A stretch of DNA of 64,000 nucleotides from Anastatus disparis (lineage: Eukaryota; Arthropoda; Insecta; Hymenoptera; Eupelmidae), in contig JAFFSR010000221.1 of the NCBI GenBank assembly GCA_017163975.1, positions 434,001-498,000 of the forward strand, in the 5' to 3' direction. Shown in pieces: positions 22,331 through 34,146 of this stretch; position 1 is the first letter of the stretch, and the number at the start of each line of letters is the position of its first letter. Both the position numbers and the translations under genes were made by a program. Under the pieces are notes generated by a model. The model ran no database searches, had not been told where the DNA came from, and saw only the letters and a list, made by a program, of their open reading frames with translations.

Positions 22331-23610
22331 TATTTTTAAAAAATCTGTGAAAGAGTTTATTTTTCAAATCTTGCACACTTTCTCAGATACATTCAAAATT
22401 GCATTCAAAGATGAAATCTATGCAATTTTGACGCGCCGAGCTATACATTATCATTCGTTTATAATTTTTAAATCGAATTAGATTTTTTCAATTATTTAGA
22501 TCTTATTTTAAAGATTTCTCAAAATTCAATTATAACACGTTTTATAGTCATTATCTTCCCTTACATCATTACTTTATTAAAAAATAAAAAATTTGAAATG
22601 AAATCGAATTAAACACTTTTATGAAAGTATTACTTATAATATAAATAAAAATATTATTTTGAAAGTATAATGTAATCATTTTAAACAGAAAAAAAATCAC
22701 ATAAAAAATCCAAATAGTTTAATTAATCAGCTTCGCGAGGAAGAAGCTGTTATTTCATTTTGGTCGGAGAGGTGTTATTTTATTTTTAGCTAAAAAGAGG
22801 TGTTTCATTCGCATTTGAAAAAAAATATTTGATAAAATTAATTAATTACCAAATTAAAATGAATTACATGAATAAATTTATTTATTTAAAAAATAAATTA
22901 GTAAATGCATTCATTTATCAAGATTAATGAATAAATTGAAAATTTTGTTAATTAAATTGAATAAATTTTTCATTTAAAATTTTTACCCTAAATAAATTAA
23001 TGCCTTAAAATCCATAAATTATTAAATTAATTCCGTTTTTATAGTGAAATAATTTTCTATTATAACAATTATGTTTCTTTAATTTTTATTTGTCGATATT
23101 TTTAATTTTAACCTAATGAATTTATTAACTAATTTTAATAAATAAATTCGTTTATCAATTTATTTTCTTAAAAAAATAAATTAATTCATAACTTATTTAT
23201 TAAATTTATTTTGATTTTGTAATAAATTAGCTTCATAAAGAAGGAAAAATTTTGAGTTAACAATATTTTATTAGCAATCGCTAAATCTTCAGCAGTTCCC
23301 TGGTAGAAATTTAACCATCCGTTGGTCAACGGTTGATTAATCTTTAATAAATTAAGCAACCATTGGTTAAAGTTGGTTAAATTTCTACCAGGGTTGAGGT
23401 ATAAATGTATTAAAGCTAGACTGACACTTGTGATTTTTGGATATGAGTAAGATATGATTCTTTGTCTTTTATATGTTTATATGTGAACAGAACATTGAAA
23501 AGTTTTTGCATAATTATAACGTCATAGATTAATGAAGATTCGTATAAAGCAAAAGTCTTGAGAAAATATATTTAAGTTGTTTATATAAATTTGTAGAATA
23601 TTTTAATAAT
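22330..23610 (+). pseudogene. Orphan ANK-unit 5' flank, gene lost
   Basis: The sequence tracks 17660-18490 (upstream of ANK1), including 'AAATCTTGCACAC' (22365), 'CACTTGTGATTTTTGGATA' (23425) and 'AAAAGTCTTGAGAAAATATA' (23550). The match stops about 500 bp short of where an ANK start codon should be, and no ANK codons follow. This is a dead unit directly downstream of ANK1, so the units were originally in tandem here. Confidence 0.75.
23298..23393. mobile_element. 96-bp MITE, CCCTGGTAG tips, TT target duplication
   Basis: The tips are CCCTGGTAGAAATTTAACC and its complement. TT flanks each side (23296-23297, 23394-23395). The paralogous flank of ANK1 has the uninterrupted site at about 18203-18213 ('GGCAGTTGAGG'), so the two-base duplication is read directly. 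A second member is at 36976-37073. Confidence 0.92.
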
Positions 23611-24280
23611 ACGTTAAAAATTTATTATGACAAATGTGGTATCATTTGGCAAAATAAAAAAAATTTGTTAAAACATTAACAAAATAACGCACACTCATAC
23701 GTAAAATGCATCTTTTGAAGAATATGAAATTTGGTTTTAAAAAATTGACTATAAAATAATTGGATGTGTTTAACGCTGGACTCATTGAATCAATTCACCT
23801 TTTTCATTATGACTAAAGGCTGTAATCATGAAAAAAAAATACATTTAATCCGAATGTCCGAAACGATTCAACTCAACCACAAACGTAAGTATCTTGTTTT
23901 ATTTAAGATATAACGTTAACAATATTAATAACTTCAAAAAGATCAAAAACAATATTTTTTAAATACGGAAGTTTCATTTACTTAACTATAAGAATAGGAT
24001 AGAATAATAAAAATTGTTTTAATAAATAAAGAAGATGAAACTTTATCTACATAAATAAAATTAAATGTTTGAACAAAATTTTAGAAATTTACATATACAA
24101 ACGCAAATACGCGCGCGTGTATACGCAAACCAAAAAAATAGTACATTACTCTACTAGTGAGCAAAATAGGTCATTCCCTCACGAGCCGTTCTGTCGCATG
24201 GGAGATCTATTTTGCCACGAGTGGGGTATAGAATTTTTTGCAACAAGGTGAGCGGAATCCGATTTTCGGTGCCTGTTTTA

Positions 24281-24329
24281 GCATCACAATGATATCATAA
24301 GTACAGCAACGTTAAATAAAATAAAAAAA
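24281..24329 (+). mobile_element. SINE 3'-end fragment, copy f
   Basis: Only the 3' part of the family consensus is clear: 'TAGCATCACAATGATATCAT' followed by 'CAGCAACGTTAAATAAAAT' and an A-rich tail. The head is missing or unrecognisable. Confidence 0.65.
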
Positions 24330-24639
24330 AAATATTTATCATAATGAAAAAAAGCTGTTGTAACTTTATCTCTTAAAAATTTAATCTTAAAAAGAGGCCG
24401 AATTTTGTCTATTTTTAATAGTTTTTTTGTCATTTTTATAAAAATCAGCAACTTTCGCTAGATTTAAGTATAATAAATAAGATTCAGAATAACACAAAAA
24501 TAATTTGAAGACGTAATTTTTTGAGTATAATTGTACATACAAATTATGGTTAATATAACATCTTTGATAAAATTTTCAAATATACTATATACTGTATATA
24601 CTGTAACATGGCAGTTTACTCCCTGTTACTTAACATTAC

Positions 24640-24745
24640 ATTAACAACATCTATGCGAAAGAAGGAAGCATTTAATTTAACGCACGATGGAAAAAAAGCA
24701 CAGTAGTCAGTATACAGCCAAACTCTAAGTCGCCTACACTGAAGA
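24640..24745 (+). repeat. Dispersed repeat R, copy 1
   Basis: The sequence 'ATGCGAAAGAAGGAAGCA' and the following ~80 bases recur at 37305-37412 with about 85 % identity. No coding frame is seen. The family is unknown. Confidence 0.6.
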
Positions 24746-25524
24746 AACTGTGAGCTGCTAGCCCAAGCAGTGGTGCTGCAATATTAAAATACAGCGAGTT
24801 ACGCGTCCTGCTTTTAGAACATCGGCTCTCTTATTTTGGTCGATTTGATCGTCTCCTGTGTCAAGCAGCACGTAGATGGTCGAGAAGCGCACTCTCTAGT
24901 AGAGTGCATTAAGAACCTTTGCTTCGTACAGTGTATCTCCCTTATTCTTTGTTAGAGCAGTATATACGTAAGTGGTTGTTTGAATTTGTTTTAATGAAGC
25001 TCGCTAATTGAAAGGAAGAACGTGAATTATTTTTTTGTTGAGTGCTAGTTGGAACATTAGCATTTATTTTTATGTAATTTTCATTATTATATTAATTTTT
25101 TTAGTTTTATTCATGATACCCATTGGGAAAACGATTATATTCTTTCTTTGTCTATCTTATGACAAGAAAAAAAGACAGACGATACTATCTATACGTTACG
25201 TTTATACATTGGAACGAATTGTATTCTAAAAAATATTATAATACAAACTTTCAAATCTTAAATAGTGTAGTGTAATAAAAAGAGTATACACTCCTTTTTT
25301 CTCATTTTAACTTTTATAAATAGTGTATAAAAAAATAAAAGAGGCTTATGCATATATTTTTCATGTGTTTCTCTCTTTCTCTCTCTCGTGAATGAAAGAG
25401 GCTTGTGCATGGGTTTTTCATGTATTTCTTTCTCTCTCTCTCTCTCTCTCGTGTACGGAAGGACGTAGGGGCCATCTAACGCATGGCAGCCGAGTCAACT
25501 GTTTTCACGCACAAAATACATGTA

Positions 25525-25709
25525 TTTTGTGCGCGCACGAGTTTTGTGTGTTAATTTTTTATAATTACAATTTTAAAAAATATATAAATTTTCATTAAAT
25601 ATTAAATTTAAAATTTACCATGTTCTCTGAATAATTAAACATCAAAAATGGAGATTTTACAATTTTATATTCCAAAAAATTAACACACAAAACTCGTATG
25701 CGCACAAAA
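25525..25709. mobile_element. 185-bp palindromic MITE nested in the foldback
   Basis: Terminal inverted repeats of about 36 bp begin TTTTGTGCGCGCACGAGTTT and return at 25674-25709 with two mismatches. The interior is AT-rich. A perfect 20-bp palindrome, 'ACAAAATACATGTATTTTGT', overlaps the left tip at 25511-25530. Confidence 0.7.
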
Positions 25710-26925
25710 CACATCACAATAAACAAAAAGCAGACTTGAACCATACCAAAAAAAATCAGGTGAGAAATCACCTGATTTCTCAGGTAATTTTTTTTAACAG
25801 GGAAGCGTTCTAAAAGATATCTTTAAAAGATAGAAGAAATCTTTCAAGAAATTCAGAAAGATCAAAATAACGCTCAAAAATTTCTTATGTTCAACCAAAA
25901 GTAAACTTTACAGAAATCTTGAACGTTCACTTTAATAATACTTAAAGATTTCTTTGTGACAAATTTCTATAAATTCAATAAATTTTAGGGTTCTCTGAAA
26001 GATTTCTTAATGAATTCTTTATGATATATTTCTGTTCTGTCGCAAAATAATTTTTCTTCAAATTTTCGTTTAGTATAGTTAAGAAACATAATTTTAGTTA
26101 AAATCTTATACCTGAAAATTATTATAATTTTTATAACTTTATATATATGTAATTTACCGAAACTTCACAATTTTATTATTGAAGGATAATCTCTTAAGCC
26201 AGGTAAATTATTTTGAAATGGTAACGGTTTAGAGAACCGTAATAAAACTAATGCATTTGTTGACGGTCATGCGTGTTACTCATGATCTGCCGGTCTTAGT
26301 TGTTTTATGATATGCGTCAATAAAGAATTTAAGGATTTGGGAAAATCCAGCATTTACTAAATTTAATTATTAAATGAAATTTGTTTTCACCAATGAGAAA
26401 ATACCTTACAAAATTCAAGTAAAAGTAGGCCTGGCTAAAGAAATGTATTCTTCTCTTCATGTTAGTTCTAAGATAATTTTAAGTTCAGTTTATGTTTAGA
26501 ATTCAACACGCTCACACTTAGAGCTGCACTTGTAATAATCTTAAGGATAGAATATTAAATAGAATTTTTAATTTGAGAACATTTTGTTTCTTCATAATTT
26601 CTACTATCCTAACCCAAAACAGCTATATTATATTAAGTTAGAATATAGCGAGAAATAAATACGACTTCGAAGCGAGCCTTACAACCTCGCTAAGTTAAAA
26701 AGTCAAATCGAAGTTGAAATTTTATTTTCTCACTTTTTTCCAATTTCTATTATCTAGAAATCAGAGTTGTTTTTGAAATCTCGACATTAATAAAGAAACC
26801 TTTTACAGTATTCTTAAAGTTTTCATCAGATGACTCGGAAAAAGTTCTGAATTTATTTTATTTTTAATAATTCCACTAGTCAATAACTTGGAAATTATTT
26901 TCTTTCTGAGGGAAAATCCAAAAAT

Positions 26926-27095
26926 ATGATAAGCGTCGGCTCTCCGTAAATTGATGAGCTTCTGCAAACAAATACGGAATATTAAAACCTTTTATACCTG
27001 CGTCTCCGAAATTTGGATAAGGTATCACAAAATTAAGAAAAACGCCACCTAACAGTTAAAACGTGAGTACTGAAAAAATGATTCGAATCCGAATC
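26926..27095 (+). repeat. Dispersed repeat S, copy 1
   Basis: The block with 'ATACGGAATATTA', 'ACGCCACCTAACAG' and 'GTACTGAAAAAAT' recurs at 34918-35040. There it is followed by an inverted copy (35050-35175). No coding frame is present. Confidence 0.6.
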
Positions 27096-27930
27096 GAAAA
27101 TTGCTTTAATTTATCTTATAAAAGAGTTCACAATAGAATTCTGACTAAAGATTTCTTTAAAATAACTTAAGATTTCTTTTAAATTTCCAAAAAATTGTTT
27201 ACGTTAATTGATATTTTTGAAGCTGTCGCAATAGAATTCTTAGAAAAGATTTCTTAAAGATTAGTTTTGTAAAGATTTCTTTTAGAAAACGCTAAAAGAT
27301 ATTGTATTTAATACTTTTAGATAATTCCTAAAGGAATCTGAAATAAGATTTCTTAAGAGATAACTTCAAGTACTCTATGTTTATTGGGATCTATGTTGTG
27401 CGTGAAAACGATCGTCTTAGCTGCTGTGCGTTATATGGCCTCCATGTCCTTCCGCACTTACGAAAAAAAAAATAAAAGAAAAAAAAAGAAAATAAAAGAG
27501 GCTTGTGCATGTGTTTTTCATTCCTGCCGCCAATCGAACAGCAGTCAATCTCGGGCGCACTTCACGCGCTCCCCACTGTCCACTGTTCTCGCAACAAACT
27601 CGCCCCATATTCATCCTTCTTACTCCCGAATAGCGTATGTAACTAATATTATAGTATGCCGTATTCGGTAGAATACCCATAAAGCTAGCTAAATGTCGTA
27701 CCACCCTACTCGTAGCTAGAGTATATTCAATTAGCAATACAATATACAATAGAATATACAACTTTAAAATACTCCATAGTATGGAATATTATTGCACTAT
27801 TATTGACTACTGCTCAAGCCAAAAACATTAGTCTCGCTCATATAAATCCTTCGTACGCCCGAGTTGGGTATATAACTAATATCTACTCAGCTCTGTATAT
27901 TAGTGTGGCTACCAGATCTCCATGGCCGTT

Positions 27931-27933
<3 letters not shown>

Positions 27934-27992
<59 letters not shown>
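27934..27992. repeat. (TA)n microsatellite
   Basis: About 59 bases of uninterrupted TA dinucleotides sit immediately before the start of homology between the two nejire-like segments. They may mark the duplication breakpoint. Confidence 0.9.
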
Positions 27993-27993
<1 letters not shown>

Positions 27994-28082
27994 CTTCTAA
28001 ATACTTTTAGTCACTGCAATATGCATAATAATCAAATAATATACGGTAATAAGAAAAATAATCTCATCAAAAATATTTATAA

Positions 28083-29120
28083 ATGTTTAACAGCAACACG
28101 CTAAACTTCAGGTATCACCTGAAGGTCGTAATGGAGCAAAATCCAGACTTAGAACAACAGGCACCTCAGCTTTTGCAGGAACAGCAGCAGCAACAACAAC
28201 CAGGTATGGGTGATATGGGTGCCGAAATGCTGAGACAACCAGGTGTAATAGGACCAACAGTTTCTGGTCAAGTTGGTCAGAATCCTGGAGCTAGCGCTAG
28301 CCCTAAACTAACGCTTGAACAACTTTTGGCAACTCTCAGAGGTCCTAATACACCTAAACAACAATATGAAATACTTCAAATACTCAAGAATAATCCCCCT
28401 CTTTTGGCTGCTTTTATTAAACAGCGGCAGGTAAATATTGATGAATATTAACACATATTGTTAAGATATTTTTATAATTTTAAACAAATTTCTGCTTATA
28501 TAGAAAAACTATATTTTAATATTTGAAATTACGAACTTTCTAAAACAAAGATATAAATTTTAATAATTAGAAAATATTTATTAAGGCTCTGGCAAATCAA
28601 CAACATTTATCGGGCCAACACGGTGGTGGTGCAGGTTCTTCAAGTACTAATCAATCACAGCAACATCAACCTGGTTTGTATATGATTACACCTCAACAAT
28701 AAATCATCTATAAAAGTAAAATAATTATTTTTAAAATTGCACGTAGATTGACTTGTATTATTAAATTTGTTTAATTACATTTTTTTAAGAAAGAATATTT
28801 TGTTTGTATATAGACATGTTAAAATGTTCACTGAGCATTGTAATCATACTTTTTTTTTCTATTAGAATAAAGTTTATAGTTTAAGCTGCTGTGAGGAGTT
28901 ATAAAAATAACTTAATATGTATTTAATTATTTGTTTTGCAGTCTACGGTAGCGTCAATGAACAAGCATATGGGCAGCCAAGTCTAAATACAACCCCGTCA
29001 CTAGTTCCGTCACCTCGAGGTGGAATGGATCCACCTGGCATTTCATCAGTTCAGCAACAACTGATGCAGTTGCGGATTGAAACTGAAGAAAACCTGGAAA
29101 ACTTTAAAAATAGTGGTTAG
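28083..29120 (+). pseudogene. CBP/nejire C-terminal copy 1 (NCBD fragment, truncated)
   Basis: Exon A (28112-28430, or from the ATG at 28083) encodes a Q-rich lead, PGMGDMGAEMLRQPGVIGP and the nuclear-coactivator binding domain of CBP/p300 (LTLEQLLATLRGPNTPKQQ, then LKNNPPLLAAFIKQRQ). Exon B (28586-28702) ends early. A ~690-base deletion relative to copy 2, between the 'ACACCTCAACAA' and 'CTATAAAAGTAAA' junction words, creates a TAA. Exon C (28942-29120) keeps EQAYGQPSLN and PPGISSVQQQLMQ, then switches to unrelated residues. The GT..AG introns remain, so the copy arose from DNA rather than cDNA. No acetyltransferase, bromodomain or KIX exons are present. If translated from 28083 it would give 154 aa. 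It is best called a pseudogene, though the NCBD exon itself is intact. Confidence 0.8.
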
Positions 29121-29299
29121 GATAGATAATTTGGTTTTTCAAAGTTTTCTTAAAAATGAAGCGATAAAAATAATTTTTCCTCATAAAAGAAAATATTGCG
29201 TTTTATAATACGAGATAGGGCTTTCTTCTTATATTTTGCTACAATTGTTAGGTTTTGCGGAAAAATTGATTTTTTGATTACAAAAGAATAGATACATAC

Positions 29300-30065
29300 G
29301 ATCTACTCTTAAGACAACAGCTATTTACAGTTTTCTTCAGTTTCCACACGGAGAAAAATTCTATCGTAAAAATTACTATTTGATATAGTAGCCATGGGAC
29401 ATACTTTATATGTACAAAAATTACTACTTCAAATAGTAAAAATTGCTATTTCAAATAGCAATTTTTACTATTTGAAATAGTAAAAATTTAGAAAATTCTG
29501 AATCATCTAAATTTTTACTATTTAAAATAGCAATTTTTACTATTTAAAATAGCAATTTTTACAATTTAAAATAATAATTTTTATACATATAAAGTATGTC
29601 CCATGGCTACTTTCTAAAATAGTAATTTTTACGATAGAATTTTTCTCAGTGCAACAGTTACATTTATTGATATCTGTAAAAAACTGTTTATAATTGTTTT
29701 TTACAGATAAAAACTGTAAATAACTGTTGTCTTCTTCATAAATTATAATTTTTAACAAAAAAAAAGTATATTTAATGAATACAACTGTTTATAACTGAAG
29801 AGAACTGTTTATAACAAATTAGAACTGTAAATAACAGTTGTCTTCTGATTAAATAAATTTTTCTCTATAAGAAAAATAAATATCTTCTTAAAATATATTT
29901 GATGAATGCAACTGTTGATAACTGAAGAAAACTGTCAATAACTGCAATCTTCAGTCTTAATTCGGCCACTTTTCTTCATTTGTTTTCTGTTGTCTTTCGT
30001 TTCATCCTGTTTTATTCGGATATATTCAGATTTCTTCAATTGTCTTCATTTATTTTTTTTTCGCT
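29300..30065. repeat. Element related to 36173-36731, interrupted by a MITE
   Basis: Recurring words 'AACTGTTTATAACTG', 'TCTTCAGT' and 'TTCGGCCACTTTTCTTC', and the end 'TTTTTTTTTCGCTCGGG', match the element at 36173-36731 ('CCGGTCACTTT', 'TTTTTTTTCCGTTCGGG'). It lies inside nejire copy 1, replacing the DNA that in copy 2 spans about 40930-41850. It is itself invaded by the 29346-29651 MITE. Confidence 0.55.
29346..29651. mobile_element. 306-bp palindromic MITE, CACGGAGAAAAATT tips
   Basis: The arms are ~70 bp ('CTATCGTAAAAATTACTATT', then 'CCATGGGACATACTTTATAT') and are mirrored at 29585-29651. The centre holds several alternating copies of 'CTATTTGAAATAG'-like words. The tips resemble those of the TA-inserting element at 41974-42415, suggesting a related family. 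No frame has a coding signature. Confidence 0.8.
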
Positions 30066-30440
30066 CGGGCCCTTCCTATGCCTAACAGAATAAAATCTTT
30101 CTCTTTCTATTTTCTTTTCTAAATTTGTATAAGTCGTTTCACCCTCTTCATTTTTCTTTTACTCTGTATCTTCACTATTCCTTTTCATATCTCCCCACCT
30201 CCGTACGTATGCAGTGCAACTAAACTTTGTATATTAATAACTTAGCCGGAACGGTGGCGGTATATTATAAACACTCTGTAAATATTAAAAAAAAAACTAT
30301 AATTATGGTAATAATAATTATTATTATTAATAATTTACATGTCTAATATATATTTATTATTATTAATTATTAGTAATATAAGAATTGAATTAAGTAAATT
30401 ATGCAAGTATAAAAATATTATAGTATTTTCAAGTCGGCAA
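30060..30440 (+). repeat. Downstream flank of nejire copy 1
   Basis: It aligns with 41857-42640 after copy 2 (shared 'ATAAAATCTTTCTCT', 'TTCACTAT', 'CCTTTTCATATCT', 'GGAACGGTGGCGG', 'ATAAACACTCTGTAAAT'). This copy lacks the 442-bp MITE found at 41974-42415, so 'CATATCTCCCCACC' near 30187 is its empty site. Confidence 0.8.
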
Positions 30441-32765
30441 ATTAATATGAGTTTTAGGATTTATTAAACACTTGTATTTTTTTCATTTTTTTTTTCGTTC
30501 ATTATTTTAATTTTTTAATAAATACATTATAATAACACAACCATACCACTGTATTATTATATTTTCCTTTACTTTCGTTTAGTTAATTTGTCCTAATATT
30601 TAAATAGAATATAATTAGAAGAAAACTCGCTATAAATTCATATATTTGTTCTTTATTATATTATTAAAATTTTATGATTTTTATTATTACTATTGTATTT
30701 TATTATTATTACTGTATGATGATCATTATTTCGTTTTGTTATTATGGAGGAAACGTAATACGGCTTTGGAGAGTGCATTTAAAAAAAGATAAAAGCTAGA
30801 TATGAAAAAAAGAAGAAGAGAAATAAGAGCGATAAAGTATGAATCAATTCTTCAGTCGGCAGTGAGAAATGAAATTTTCAGTGCGATGAAAAGTTAAGTG
30901 CTTTACAAATCAATGTATCATCAATGTCCAATGTGCAATAATCATTGTTTTTTTCTACACTGTACAAATATCTTGGTCTACCTTTAGTTCTTTTTTATCT
31001 TTGAAAAGTGTTTTCAAGTCTTAAAAGACTACTTTTTTTAAATAAAAAATATAAAACTTATATGCATTATTTACATATTTATTATGAGGAAGTTGCAAGT
31101 ATGTAACCATGAATGTATGAGCGTTACTCTCATACATTCATCGATCGAGTCTGAAGTTGAGAAAATTATTAGTTAGGTGTAAATTACCGTAATGTAGAGA
31201 AGTCGATCGTGTATTAAAAAATGATTAATTTTACGTATGTAAACAAAGACAGAAAGATGAGATTAAAAAATAATATTACTTATAGTTTACTTACTATATG
31301 CATGCTAAACTTTTTCCTAAAAAGAAATGAACAGAAATGACGGAAGTACGAGTAGATATGACGATGTTTTACATAAAAAAAACTTTACCTTTGTAAAAAT
31401 GTAAGTTTTTTTAATTTAACAATATGTCATTTTGTCATTGACAAAATTTCCCCCTTTTATTATTAAAAAAAATTAATTTTCTAGGAATAATTTAAATTAT
31501 TCAATAATTGTAGTTGCTTCTTTTTGTTTTAAGGCAAGTACTAGTATTTTTTTTTAATAATGTAAATCCTTTAAGTTATAATAAAGGCTTATGAAGAAAG
31601 TTTCATGAAATACTTTATTATTTTGAATCAGCTCAAACGATTCTTTTTGAATTGCCAGAGTTTATTTATATCACTATTTTAAATCACTTTCCGTCGAAAT
31701 TATTCAGGTCGGATAAAAACTTTATAAGAATATTTTATTTTTAAGCTATTAAACTATAAAACATTTTTTTTTATAACAAAACAATTACCAAAGAAAGCAG
31801 TAATGAAGGGCAAGCGCGAAGCGTGACTGTCATCGGTCGTGTCTTATATGCAAAAAGCTAAGCTTTTTGCATGCCTTGTATCGCGATGCAAGGCCCGAGG
31901 GCATTTCAGAGCTGAGCGAAGGGAAGCTAGTTACGAAGGTGAGTTAGTTTAACTATATTTTCTATAAAATTATTTGTATATACATATATACAGCTGTAAT
32001 TAATAAAATTTCTAAGTTTTTAATGAGAATTTGTTAAATATTTGTATTCATTTAATCTCATAATTTCATTTGATTAAATAATGTGATTACTATAGTGCGC
32101 TAAATCGTAGATATTCATGTTATCTAATTTCGCGAACCCTCGTGTATCAATCGCACGAATATTTATACCAAACTTGAATTTTCAAATAATAGAAAATTAA
32201 AAATAGTCAAATTTATATATTTTTAAAAGCTATTGATACAGAATATCAATTTTTAAATGCATTTAAATTGATTTTATGTATTAATAACTATTTAAACGTA
32301 TCATAGAAACCATATAAAAAATTTTAATTAAACTATTAAGGCTTAGTCGGTAGAACGATGGATTCATAATCTCGAGGACTCGAGTTCGGATCCCGCTCTT
32401 GGCACAAACACCACCGTATACGTTACATGTGCTTTCTTCACAAACGCACTGAGAAATCTCCGTCACTAATCAGCATCATAATCATAGCATAAATACAGCA
32501 ACGGTAGATAAAATTTAAAAAAATAAACAATTATCTTGAACTATTTTATTGATATCACCATTTTTTAAATTTCAATTCTTAGAAAATTTAGCTGAATAGC
32601 CTATCAATGCATCAAAATTTAATCACATAATTGTAATCTAAAGTTTATAACTATCATTGAATTAATAAATAATTAAAAAAAAAGAGAAAAGGATCCTGAA
32701 TTGAACAGTATTTTTTTCGATATCCGGATTTCGTTTCTTGAAATTATTTATTAAAGAGAAAAAAA
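30440..32765 (+). repeat. Right arm of ~2.3 kb inverted repeat
   Basis: Mirror of 545-2955. From left to right it carries the nejire downstream flank (to about 31150), a unique stretch with the GC-rich hairpin cluster at 31800-31935, and the ANK 3' flank with a SINE. The two arms enclose about 27.5 kb, including BAG6, ANK1 and nejire copy 1. Confidence 0.85.
32336..32515 (+). mobile_element. tRNA-derived SINE, copy g
   Basis: The plus-strand copy reads 'AGGCTTAGTCGGTAGAACGA' (A box), 'GAGTTCGGATCCCGC' (B box), 'ACATGTGCTTTCTTCACAAA' and 'TACAGCAACGGTAGATAAAA'. It mirrors copy a and must predate the inverted duplication. ANK1's 3' flank lacks it at the corresponding point (near 21650). Confidence 0.9.
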
Positions 32766-34146
32766 TTATATTAAATATAATTGATAAAATTTAAAATTCA
32801 ATTTTATCAGAATTATTAAATGTTCATGAATCATCAAATAATATTGGAGTACAGATATTGCACCGGCTGGTTTATTTAACAGAAAACTACATAAAATGAA
32901 CCAATTTATAAATAATTTATTTAATAAAGTTCTGTCATAATCTGACAATACCCTGCATTAGCAGTGGCATAAAAAAAATATAAATACCTCGTAAAATTAC
33001 TTATTCCCTTTCTTCCTTTTAGATATGATTCTAGGCACATTTAGGATCAAATTCAGACAAAAACCAAAATCGAAGAATAAGCACTTTTTTATTTATTCAA
33101 CAATTATTTTTTTTTTATATTTGTTTCTAATAAAAAAAAATTTGTATTGATAATTTATGAGCTTAATTTCTCGAATGCCGCTTTCAAATAGAATTATGAA
33201 TTATTTACAGATTTTAAGGGAATATTATTGTAAATATATTTAGGAAAATCTAAAGTTATGTAACAATGTAAGCATAACGTTAAAATTAAGATTTTTTTGT
33301 AAAACATTATAGCGATAAAGACTATGAGAAATGATACGTTTTTAAATTATTCAAAGACGTCATTTAAGGTAATTGTAATTAAAAAATACTGTGTATTAAT
33401 ATTCTATAAATACACTGCATGTACTTTTGGTATTTTAGTAACACCAAAAGTACGATTTTCACGTAAAAGATTGTATTGAAGAAAATCAAGGCCTAGGTTG
33501 ACAGCAAACAGGCTATGGAAGCGGTCCATTATGATTTTCCTGCAACATGGCCCTGTTGAAAATAAGTACGTACTTGAAGTACGTACTTTGAGTACGTTCT
33601 TCAAGTATGTACTACAAGTATATACTTTACTTAAGTACGTACTATTTTGGAACATTTTAGTAGATACTTTTTTTGAAAAGTATATACTTTTATTGAAAGT
33701 ATGTACTTTTTAAGTATATTTTGATAAATAATATTTTTTTAAATATGAACTTTATTAAACAATACCTACTATTTTGAAAGTATGTACTTTTTAAAAATAT
33801 TTTTTTACCATATCCAACCCGAAAGTTTCTACTTTCATCCCCACTACTTCAACCGAAAGTCTCACATTCTTGCCGGGACAGGAAGCAAAAAGAACGTTTT
33901 GCGCAGGCGCTAACGACAGAGTATAGCATACGTTATATCTCTCTGTCTCTTTCTTTTCCCCATATAATGTCTAATATACCTAGCCTTTTTGCTCTTCATC
34001 AAAAATCATAGTAAGAACAAAACAAAGGCAGATATCAAAATCTTTTTCTGTTTCTTTTTCAAAATCTCTTAAATTTGAAACAAAAACAACAAAATGTACA
34101 CATTATAATGTATATGTATACATTATATTATATTATTATTTAGTTA

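Larger units (their letters stand above)
25448..27466. mobile_element. ~2 kb non-coding foldback element
   Basis: The left end (25448-25520, words 'ACGGAAGGACGTAGG', 'GGCCATCTAACGCATGGCAG', 'GTTTTCACGCACAA') is the reverse complement, with substitutions, of 27374-27466 ('TTGTGCGTGAAAAC', 'GCTGTGCGTTATATGGCC', 'TCCTTCCGCACTTACG'). The interior is AT-rich, with recurring 'AAAGATTTCTT' words and no transposase frame. Copies of 'AAAGAGGCTTGTGCATG' sit just outside each end (25398 and 27497). Confidence 0.55.

Noticed and set aside
24151..24226. Weak inverted repeat around 'GCAAAATAGGTC' / 'GATCTATTTTGCC'
   Set aside because: Short arms, no flanking duplication, and no second copy in the window.
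27803..28000. Frame ending in alternating Tyr-Ile
   Set aside because: Produced by the (TA)n microsatellite.
28083..29120. Retrocopy (processed pseudogene) of nejire
   Set aside because: GT..AG introns and downstream genomic flank are duplicated with the exons, so the copy is DNA-derived.
33404..33713. Overlapping frames at the foldback left arm
   Set aside because: Generated by the AGTACGTACTT subrepeats; similar frames appear at the other arm (35343-35534).
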